From Brachynemurus nebulosus (Eukaryota > Arthropoda > Insecta > Neuroptera > Myrmeleontidae), in NCBI GenBank assembly GCA_035578155.1, contig JAPWDM010000007.1:38228413-38292412 (forward strand): 64,000 bases of DNA. The letters run 5' to 3'. The notes below the pieces were generated by a model, which did no database searches, was not told where the DNA came from, and was given only the letters and a program-made list of their open reading frames with translations. A program made the position numbers and the translations under genes. Shown in pieces: positions 48,458-58,429 of this stretch; positions within the stretch are counted from its first letter, which is position 1; each line of letters starts with the position of its first letter.

Positions 48458-49651
48458 CCGTCAGTTGGGACGAATGTAGACGATTTTTTCAGTTTTTTGG
48501 CAATAAATTGTTTAGAGTTTATCTAAAAAATTCTAAAAAAATAATTTAAATGCTTTAATATCACGAGCATATAGGGCAGTAATAAAAATATCAAAATTGG
48601 TACTGCAACATTTTTTTTTTTTTTTGTTATATAGTGTCTCAATTCGCCCCTATGTGTGGGGCGAATCGAGACAGTGCTTTATTTACAATATAAATCACAT
48701 TCAGTCATGCATATGGGTAAAATCGGACATAAAAAGATAAAAATAGCTGAATTTCCAATCTGAAAATTCGCTAAACTAAACATTTTGGATTTAAATGAAT
48801 TTTATTCCGATTTGCCTTTGAGTCTATCATGCAAGGTCGATTTGGGAACATGGAAGTATTCAGCAGCTTGTCTGAGCGATTTTCTTTTATTTTTAATATC
48901 GGAAAGCAGGGACGCAACAACTACATATCTACAGGGGGTCCAACAAAAATTTAAATTATCAAATTTTTTAATAACGCAGTTCTCCGATAACAATGGAAAA
49001 TGTTTGTAATAAAATGTCTCTGGAAATTTGATTTTCAAATAGAAAATATTAGTAAACCATTAAAAATTTTACTTTTTAATATAAATAAAATAAATTGAAG
49101 GAAAATTTCCAGGTAATTTTAGGGGGTCCGGACCCTTTGGACCTCCCCGGTTTGTTGCGCCTCTGTCGAAAAGAGCCCCTTTTATGTTATCTAGACTACA
49201 GTTTATGTAGTTTATACCCACTTTCTTTTTATACTGACGCAACATGGTGTATGAATTCGCCTCACCTATAGACAATTTTTTGCTAATCAATTTATAAAAA
49301 AAAATTAAGCACAATACAGCTTTCATTTTTGGTACATATATTGTCAAAAAAACGCCAAACATTTTGTTACCAGTCCCTACTTTATATATATATATATATA
49401 TAACTGTTTTTTTTTGTACAGCAGTTTCTTTACAAGATTTCAAAACGCGCGTTATTTTTGAAAATTATAAACAATGCGCCTGTAAAATAACAAAATACAC
49501 CGCTTTTCTTTGATGACTAACTCATAACTGACAAAATTCAATAGCATAAATTGATCTATGACCTTGTACGGTCATAACACTGACGAGGAAATATCGAGAG
49601 GCAGCTCTGTCTAGATTCGCCCCTACTGTCTCGGTTCGCCCCAACTGATGG
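48458..49651. mobile_element. Pogo-like Tc1/mariner element, degraded, TSD TA
   Basis: The TIRs CCGTCAGTTGGGACGAA and CCATCAGTTGGGGCGAA are flanked by TA (48456-48457 and 49652-49653). A hairpin of GTCTCAATTCGCCCC and its near-complement lies at 48636-48672, and GATTCGCCCCTACTGTCTCG at 49614 repeats the same motif, so the same site is arrayed near both ends. The minus strand keeps a psq helix-turn-helix fragment (48802-48940). A (TA)n run lies at 49382-49402. Confidence 0.75.
48802..48940 (-). pseudogene. psq-type HTH of a pogo-like transposase, remnant
   Basis: The frame ends SLRQAAEYFHVPKSTLHDRL-KGKSE and a stop. This is the HTH_psq pattern (S-x-R-x-A-A-x-x-F-x-V-P-x-S-T-L-x-x-R-x-x-G) found at the N-terminus of pogo/Tigger transposases and in Pipsqueak/Jerky proteins. 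A stop follows at once and no DDE domain in frame was found. Its position inside a TA-flanked TIR element supports a transposase origin. Confidence 0.7.
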
Positions 49652-50133
49652 TAACTTGACAATTTATAATTTTCACTGACACAGTCACATAATTTCATAA
49701 AAGTCAACGCTAGAGGGATGGGGCAGATTTAATTGTGTTATTAAAAATTACTCTTTCTTCCCAGTTCTCTACATATATAGCAACTCCAGCTATCATCGTG
49801 TTATATAATAAATTAAAAAGCGAAGATTAATTTGCAGAATTGCTGACGACATTTTTTTTCTATTTTTAAACCATTCGCACATTTTATTGTATGCACTGTA
49901 ATTGAAAACTCATAAATTCGGCGCCTAATAAACAATAATTTTCTCATTTATACTGAAAGCTTCAAAAAAAAAAAAAAAAAAAAAAAAATCGAACCATTAA
50001 ACCGTCACGCGATTTTCGATCGCACAATTACAAGTCGCTTAGTGTAAATTGATACTTACCAGGAAGTTTTATTTTTACTCAATAGATATCACTTATTTCG
50101 TTTCGGGAAACGTAGATCGGGAACAGGTTTAAA

Positions 50134-50745
50134 AATTGAAGAGGTGGATTCCAAAACGCGCTAAGTCATTTTTTGTCTAATGTGAGATTTTAGTTGATGC
50201 AGAATGTTCAAGTCTAGCTCTACACGATTTTCGTAGTGCCACCCTTCAAAATGAGCTTAGTCTACTGTAAAATGAATGATGAAAATGGAATATTTTCCAA
50301 AAAAACGCTAAGTCACTGACAGTATTTCAAAACGCTCTAAGTCAAATTTACTCCTAAACCATTGCATTTTTTTTCCAATAATAGCTGGTATTTTTTTCCA
50401 AATTTGCTTGTAGACAGATTTTCTGTTTTGTCAAACACATGAAATAGCTAATAATGCACTGTTTAAAATGTTTCTTGAATAAAATATATCTGTATTTAAA
50501 CAAACTAGGTTTATTTTAACCAACTCAACCCAACTTTTTAAAGTTTTTTTTTCAATATAATCTATTGAAAATTATATGTATAAATAAGAACAAATAAATA
50601 ACATCAATAATAATTATTATCTAAGAACTTGAAAATAATTTAAACAGATTACAGAGAACACATTTGCCTACCTAGATAGTTTTTTACATTTCCTGAAAAA
50701 TTGCAAAAAGTGACTTAGCCCGTTTTGAAATTTACCTCTTCAATT
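50134..50745. mobile_element. 612-bp TIR element, copy 2 (inverted relative to copy 1)
   Basis: The same length and the same ends (AATTGAAGAGGTGGATTCC) as 4340-4951. Interior blocks such as TAATAGCTGGTATTTTTTTC and AAACAAACTAGGTTTATTTT match copy 1 in reverse complement. The right TIR is a little more diverged (GGTAAATTTCAAAACGGGCT). Confidence 0.85.
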
Positions 50746-51124
50746 GTAATTCAAACAACAGATAACTCAGTTATAAAATTTATTAATTATAACAACATTT
50801 AATCTTTTATTCGTCAAATTTGTCCCATCGTCTTCAAAATGTCCCATTCGTCCAAGAAAGAGTTAAATTACTATATAATATCATTAAATAAATAAAATTT
50901 ACCTTTAATAAATATATAAATTATTTAGCCCAGTATAAGAAATATCTTTTCAAAAAATATAATTATCATAATTAACCCTAAATTCTTACATATTGTTTTT
51001 AATATATCACAAAAAAAATTTATTAAAAAAGCTGATCCCTGTTTATGGAATGTACGAAGTTTTTGAGTTTGAGCCGTTGAGCATAATTATTATGATGAGT
51101 GCATTTTTTTTACACCTTACTCGA

Positions 51125-51141
51125 GGCGCCCAACGTGGGGC
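51125..51141 (+). other. tRNA-Lys primer-binding-site relic
   Basis: GGCGCCCAACGTGGGGC is complementary to the 3' end of tRNA-Lys (all but the final A). It reads in the + direction as an LTR-retrotransposon primer site. Neither LTR nor gag is recognisable next to it. The complementary 18-mer is at 15473-15490. Confidence 0.45.
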
Positions 51142-51389
51142 CAAAAATGCGTTCACTGTTGCAGTATGCGCACTATGCGCAATAGTATTATCCACTGAGT
51201 ATTAAAAATATCAAAAGAGTAAAATTTAAAAAAATACATAATAAAATATAAAAACTTTACAAATAACAACTTTAAAAAATTTCTCAATATACAAAAAAAA
51301 AAAAAAAATAAAATATTTATCAAAAAAACTCATATTGCTTTTAACTGAGTATTCCTAAATCGAAAATTTGTCTTTTTTTTGGGAATCGT

Positions 51390-54300
51390 TTATAAATGGG
51401 ACGGTTGTACCCATTTATATGAGCCGGAATATATGAAATTATTTTCCCGTAACTTCTGATCCGCTTCGGGGGGCCCACGTGATCCATACTTGTACGGAAT
51501 CGGTTTTATTTGATTCGATTCAATCTCGTGTAATAGAGGCGTGAAAATTCGCCACGCTTCACTCAATTCATCTGATCGTACAAAATGCATTTGTGAACCA
51601 CAAAATACGTCCAAAATTAATCGCTCGTACGCATCCGGTAACTTGGCGTACTTGTATCTGGTGCCGTATGTTAAATCTAGCTCGGTTTCTTCCATATCGA
51701 AAGTCATGCCGGGAGTTTTCACCATCAGTTTCACGTAGAGTGCTTCGCCCGGTTGGACACGAATTACTAGCTCGTTTCGTTTCGGTTTACCCTCAAAAAT
51801 GTCGCCAGGAACGTTTTGGTATTGAATTCGGACTTCGGCTTTTCGTTCGTTCAACGCTTTTCCACATCGTAGGATAAATGGGACTCCGTCCCAACGTTCG
51901 TTGTTAATTTTCAGGACGGCTAAAGCGTACGTGGGGGTAACTGAATTTTTTTTGACTGTTTCATCATCTAAATATCCAAAACGGGCTTCGCCTTCACCTT
52001 CTGGGTCGCCCACATACTGACCCAAGATGACATCTTCGCGTTTCAATTCTTTAATACACCGTAACACTTTGACCTAAACAAAAAACCACAGTTAACCAAA
52101 AAATTTTGGCTAAATCAAATACAAATACTGTCCTTAAATAAAGTTTTAATTAAAATTGTAATTGTTTTTATAGTGATCAAACCGGAAGAAATTTTGAGAC
52201 GTAAAGAGTAGACCATTTCAGATCTTACAGAAATAAGAAATCTCACTCCATTTTTGCCAGGAATTTAATAGCTTGCAATAAAAATTGGTAAAAATAATTT
52301 CGACCAACTTTTAAACGATTACACAGATATTTATAATTTTTGAAAATAAAGAACTATTGTTCGGAACAATTGTTACAATTAAAAAATACAATGTTATTTC
52401 GTGAAGTAGAATATTCATTTTATTATTTACAAAAGTGGAATACAAACCCATTTTTCAAAAACATTACCTTTTCATTCCGGATATCATCCGGATGCACTGA
52501 AGCCGGTTTTTCCATGGCGACCAAACTCAAAATTTGCAACAAGTGATTTTGCATAACATCTCGAATAATTCCAAACTCGTCAAAATATCCGCCGCGCCCG
52601 TAAGTACCAAACGGCTCCTTGAATGTAATTTGTACGGACGCGACATTGTCTCGATTCCATGTGGGGGAAAAGATTCGGTTGCCGAAACGTAGAGTCATCA
52701 GATTTTGGACCATCTCTTTGCCTAAATAGTGATCGATACGATAGATCTGTTCCTCTTTGAATAACGACGCTAAATGATCGGAAAGTTTGCGGGAACTCTC
52801 GAAATCTTTGCCGAATGGTTTCTCGACGATAACACGAGTCCATCCTCTAAAAGGTTTTACAATAAACTATCAGTAACATTCAAATTTTAATTGTTTTATC
52901 TCATATTGAGTAATTGTTTTAAAAATCACATTTCGAAAATTCGTGCTCAAGTGATTTCAAAATTTTTTAGTTCAATATTTCTATACGTTTTAAGTAGTGA
53001 TGTGCCAAAAAGAACAGAACTGTTCTTTTGTTGGAACTGTTCCGTAAATGAACAGTTCCGCGATTTAGGCTGTTCATCTGTTCACCTGTGGTTCACTTGT
53101 TCATCTATTCATCTGTTCTGTGCTTTATTCATATATCTGTTCAATTTGTAAAACTGTTCAGCGATATGTTGTTATACATAAGTATTCTCTGTTCTTTAAA
53201 TAGTTGAGCACGATATGACTTTAATAGTATAGATGTCTCCACTACAATCAACTCTGTTGGTAGATTTTTATTTTAAATTTTAACGGATATAACGAATAAA
53301 CTAGCATTGTTTGATTTAAATTTTGAATTTAAATAATATATTATTATAATATAATGGTTATTGTCAGACAGACATTCAGCTATTCAGCATAAAATTTAAC
53401 ATTTCTGTGGAAGATTATACTAAGCAAACTATAATACTGTAATGGTACAAAAAATAAAAATTAATCTAGTCAATTTTAGTGAAACCAAAAAACTAATCGA
53501 TGGTTGATATCGTACAAATAAATATATTATCCAGAGTTAAATGTTTTGATAACAAATAGTTGTATATTGGCAACTTCCGCCTCATTGAAATGTATTTTTC
53601 CAAAACCGAATACAATAATAAACGACCAAAAAAGTGGTTTGAAAACCAAATATGTCCAAAAAATATTTTATTTTAAAAAAAATTCTAAAAATGGAATTAA
53701 AAATTTATCTTCAAAAGTAACTTTTTAAACAATTGATGAATGTGTGAATTTAGAATAAAACATAACTGATATTTATAATTTGACACTCATTATTTATTTT
53801 GTATTTGCAGCTTGATAATTATTAATTATATATTTTTTGTAAATAATAAACAAATATTTTACTTCGCAAAAATACCACTTTTATTTTGAAACTGTGGACA
53901 ATATTGTTTCGAACCGTCAGTTCATTTTCAAACAGAATAAAATTTTTAGAATAGAATTTTATTCTGTTTGAAAATGAACTGACGGTTCGAAACAATATTG
54001 TCCACAGTTTCAAAATAAAAGTGGTATTTTTGCGAAGTAAAATATTTGTTTATTATTTACAAATATGGAATACCATAAAGTAACGCTCAAATCTATTAAT
54101 ATTATATATTTTTTGTAAATATCAACAAAATTATTTTTGGGCATCAATAAAACTGTTAGTGAAGTACGTAGTTGAACATATTACTAGAACAATGTCGTCC
54201 GACAAACTGTTGTTTGTATCATGAACAGTTCTTGTTTAATGAACAGCTATGAGTATACATAAAACTGTTCTTTTAGAAACTATTCTTTTAAAATCTGTTC

Positions 54301-55241
54301 TTTTGCAAACCGTTCTTTTGGAACTGTTCTCTTCGGAACTGTTCCGTAAAAAGAACAGTTTGGCACATCACGAAGTTTTAAGTAATATTTTCGATTCAAA
54401 ATAACCTCTCTCTACAATTATTATGTGACCCCAATGACTGTATCACCTGCCTACCTGCTGTCTTTTAAATAAATAAAAAATCCAAATAATTTTCAATAAA
54501 TTAATGAATATGCGATAGATTCTTAAATGAAGTTATTTTAACTAATCTTTCAAATTAATTTGAGAACAGTTTCGGGGCGTTAGAACTGGGCGCACTCACT
54601 TTGTACCAATGCATGCATTTCGAATATGTACAGTTACGTCTTCGAACACCGACGGCGGCAAAGCCAAATAGAAAAGTCGATTCGCTTGCGGTTTTCCATA
54701 CTCATGTTTATCCAATTCTTGATTTAACATCTCAAAATCTTTTCGGGCCGTATATTGTCCTGGAACGTAATAATTCATTTTCCAAAATTGTTCATATTTA
54801 CTCTCCTCGTCCGGTTTTACCTAAATATTGTACAATTTTGTTATATATTTACCGAAATTTCGCAGAAAACATTCGCTTACCTTCATATATTGGTGGCATT
54901 TCGCGCGTAACTCTTCAACGGACATTTTACTTCGGGCATACCCGTAAAAATACGTTTCGGACGGCAATAAATTATCACGGAAAAGCCACCATAACGTTGG
55001 ATAAATTTTCTTTTTCGCTAAATCACCCTAAAGATATAAAACAGACCAACTTAAAATATTCAAGCTAGAATTTTCTTTTTTTTAACAATGGATTTTAAGT
55101 TTACCGAAGCTCCTAACGTTACAAAAATATGCGGAAAATTGCCATCAAAATGTCCTCCCTCATTATCCATATTTTTCGATTTGAGCGATTTTCGTATTAA
55201 CGCCAAATACGCGTCTGAGTTCGCACTGGTTACGCTAGTAG
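51390..55241 (-). CDS. Zw: Glucose-6-phosphate 1-dehydrogenase (5' partial)
   Basis: It catalyses the NADP-dependent first step of the oxidative pentose phosphate pathway in the cytosol, giving NADPH and 6-phosphogluconolactone. Minus-strand exons: 55241-55105, 55027-54881, 54820-54600, 52846-52468 and 52073-51390; all junctions are in frame and give 521 residues to the TAA at 51392-51390. The Rossmann motif GASGDLAKK spans exons 1-2 (residues 43-51 of the visible chain). The substrate-binding RIDHYLGKE is at 204-212. Exon 4 holds [20 protein letters not shown]; the last exon holds [20 protein letters not shown] and YGSRGP. The N-terminal exon with the initiator Met is not identified. The first listed exon starts after TTTCAG at 55242; a second possible acceptor (CTACTAG) lies 7 bp further in. 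The Met codon at 55170 could be an alternative start, giving about 498 aa. Insect and human enzymes are about 515-525 aa, so only a few residues are missing. Intron 3 carries a hAT element. Confidence 0.95.
52995..54374. mobile_element. 1.38-kb hAT element in G6PD intron, TSD GTTTTAAG
   Basis: The ends are TAGTGATGTGCC and GGCACATCACGAA, with an exact 8-bp duplication GTTTTAAG (52987-52994 and 54375-54382). Subterminal regions at both sides are built from GAACAGTTCC / GGAACTGTTC motifs. The interior encodes no transposase and contains foldback copy 3. It makes up most of the 1.75-kb third intron. Confidence 0.85.
53833..54106. mobile_element. Foldback element FB, copy 3, nested in the hAT element
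   Basis: The arms AAATACCACTTTTATTTTGA through GGACAATATTGTTTCGAACC pair with their complement around TTTTTAGAATAGAATTT. The tail AACGCTCAAATCTATTAATA is on the right, so this copy is inverted relative to copies 1 and 2. The arms are almost perfectly complementary. Confidence 0.85.
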
Positions 55242-58123
55242 CTGAAATGAAATATTTAATTGTTAGAAAGTTTAATTGTTTAATTAGCGTAAATATTTTT
55301 TTCTTTTTAAATTAATTCATTTTTGATAACTAGAGCGATTTTTAAAATTTTATGTATAATTAGTACCTTTTAAATTTGACATTCTTTTTATTTGCAGTGT
55401 AATTATTTAAACAAGTGGTTTAATTAGGAATTAAAAAATTCCAAAATAATTATCAATAATTTAGTATTTCATTAAAGTTAGCAATAAAACTGATAAATCC
55501 GAAAATTTTTTTTGAATTAAATTTTATCCAACTATTTTAACCTTCAAATCCACCACTGCTTTTGTAGTACGAACTTTCATGGAAAAAATTAAAAACAAGA
55601 AATAAAAAAAAAAGACAATCACTTTGATAAAACGTGTCCAAAATGATTGAAATCGTCGCAAAAATGGGACAGAATTATCAATTTGAATGGCATTTAATAT
55701 TTCATATCTCATTTCAATAAATAACCATATTATCGTCCGCTAAAAATGATAAGTAAACAGAAATTTACATTCATTAATCAGTGACGGGCGGTTAAGTTTA
55801 AAATTGGTAAGGCATACGTAAAAAATATTTTAATTGGAATAATAGCTCGCAACATTCGTCTTTTTTTTTCTCGTCAACTGTAAAATTAGGAAATTTTTAT
55901 AATTTTAATTTTAGAAAGGACCTCTCAGAGATAATTCTGGCGCTGGTTGCAGGACATTATCATTCAATAAACAGCGGATACTGCGCTACAAGCTATTTGC
56001 TTCCGTGAATTTAAACATTGTTGAATTCGTGCTACAATAAGCTTCTCTTTGACACCCTTGAATTTTTTTCTATTTACCTCTGAAATGAATTTCCAAAATC
56101 AAAATATTACGCTTATTAGGGACGTATGGACACCGAAGTGATTTCATAAGTATTTTATTTTGCATAGTTTTGTATAGAACTCAAAAAATGTTTTTTTTTT
56201 TGTGAGATACGATTAAAAAAATATTTAGAATGTAGCTTCAGATCGTTCTTGAAATACGCCACTGACCGAATATACTATTAATCAGTGATTAATGAATAAA
56301 ATTATAAGTAATGTGTACGTACCGGGTTTCTTCGGACAGGTCAGGACCGTACTTATTTCAATAAAATTTTGCAACTAAATTACATTAAATTATGCACATT
56401 TGAATGAAAATAATTGGTCAGCATTTTTTATTTGACGAAAGTAAGAAAATTCAAAAAATCGGAAAAAATTTTTGTAAAATATATTGAAAAGTTGTTGAGT
56501 ATTTAGACGGTCGACTATAATAGCTAAGACGTACGTATTTACTAAGAGTTTTTATTATTGAAAAACAAATTTTTAACAAGCAACTATACTTCTATCTCTC
56601 AAAATTGAAAACAATAAAAAAAGATGAATTTATTTAATTTAAATGACATGTCACATAAATCACATACATATTATAAACAAAAATACTTTTGATAGTCAAT
56701 TAAAATTACAGTGGCACTTTTCAATTGTGCAGGCAATAAATAAAAGAAAAAAAAGGATGTTTACATAAAATACGTATAAATAATATTTTGATACACATAT
56801 GTATGTGTGTGTATGTAACTTGTGTACGTTGTTTTTATGAAAATATTTTGAACTTTTAGTCACATTAAGTGCAATATGTATACCTGCATATGCTAAACAC
56901 GAAACTGTTTGATCCGAAAGAAATCCGATACCTGATAATGTGCATGACTGTTTAAATAATGTTAGTGGGGATTCGTGTTACAATTTATAGGTTTTTCAAT
57001 CAACATCAATGCTGTTCTAGTTTCGATCAAATATTATTAAATTATTACTCATATTTAGAGGTCTTTCGGAACGTACCGCCTCACGTTACGGATACAATTG
57101 TTTTATTAGTGAGACACCCACGTCGCTAGAAGGCCCCTTTTGTTCTACTTTCATTTGAAATCCGTTAGTGTCGACACGTTTTCGACCGTTTACGATCCTA
57201 ATTTTGACCAAACCTGCAGATAATCATCTTGCGTAGCTTTAGGACGTCATCAATACCCGAATAAGTACAAAATTTATTGGAATTAGATGTGAAAATCAAT
57301 TTTCCGTTAGTCCTACGCGATTTATTTTATCAAAATTGAAAAGAGCGGCCCCAAAAACATAAAGTCACTCCCGAATTTTATGTTTTTATCATTAAAATTA
57401 CGGTTTTTATGACTTTAAATGATTTAGTATATTTGATGACGTCACCAAGTACAAAATTTTATTTTTTCATTTATTAACTGGTTGACGGTCATTGACGCTG
57501 TAAGATGTCAAGTGAAACTGTGACATCACGCTGTACCACGTCAACAATTCCATATAAAGTGTATTAGTTGTAAAAACAGTGTATCAGTTGATTATTTTGT
57601 CATAATGTTAAGGGGCTATATTCACTTGCGTTTAGGAAAAAATAGCCAAAAATGAATGCCACGAATGATACTGTCAAAAATGAATAAAACAATCCCAAAA
57701 ATAGACGACTATCCCCCAAATTTTAACGATTTTCAAGGTTTAAATACTTTCCTAAACACTAAAAATATAAAAAATTAAACTTTTATGCATTTTTGAACTT
57801 TTTTTCAAACTTAGTTAAAAATTTACATTGTTGTCGTCATCAAGATGATAAATTAGACGGTTATGTTAATTTCACCTTCAACTCAAAAATTTTTTATCTG
57901 CACGGATTAAGGTGGGTGGCCCACTAGCGTATTCTAAAGATTAAATTGACTTATTTTACGTCACGTTTGTGAAGTCAAAATAATTTTTTTCACTCCCATC
58001 TATTGGAGGAATAGAAAAAGATTTCGAAAAAAAAAAAATTACAATTAACCGAGCTAAGCGAAGCTAGCGCTGCGATTGCTGCGAAATCTTTTTTCTTTTT
58101 TGATGTTTTTAATTTTTTTCTCT
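55242..58123. other. Region upstream of the visible G6PD exons
   Basis: No coding exon is identified. It is likely the 5' intron of G6PD in part. Donor-like sites on the minus strand (for example CCCG|GTACGTAC around 56324 and GGCG|GTACGTTCC around 57077) could belong to 5' UTR exons, but no linked ATG was found. Confidence 0.4.
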
Positions 58124-58127
58124 CTAA

Positions 58128-58425
58128 GGGTATCTACACAATCAATGAAATAAGGAATAAGAAGTATGCCATCTAGTGACGTTGAGTGGAACTTTAACGT
58201 AACTGCTCATAGATATAAATATGTAGGTACTTTTGTACGTAAAAATTCGTGATTTTTTTTCACTTTAGTGACAAAAAAAATCATCACAAATGTTATTTTT
58301 TCATGAATTTTGATGTACAAAAATACCTAAATACATATACCTATGGGCAGTTACGTTAAAGTTCCATTCAACGTCACTAGATGGCATACTTCTTATTTCT
58401 TATTTCATTGATTGTGTAGACACCC
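58128..58425. mobile_element. 298-bp palindromic MITE, TSD TAA (Harbinger-like)
   Basis: The ends GGGTATCTACACAATCAATG and its counterpart CATTGATTGTGTAGACACCC are flanked by TAA on both sides (58125-58127 and 58426-58428). The arms pair for about 100 bp, through GCCATCTAGTGACGTTGA and TTTAACGTAACTGC. The 3-bp TAA duplication suggests PIF/Harbinger. No coding. Confidence 0.8.
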
Positions 58426-58429
58426 TAAT

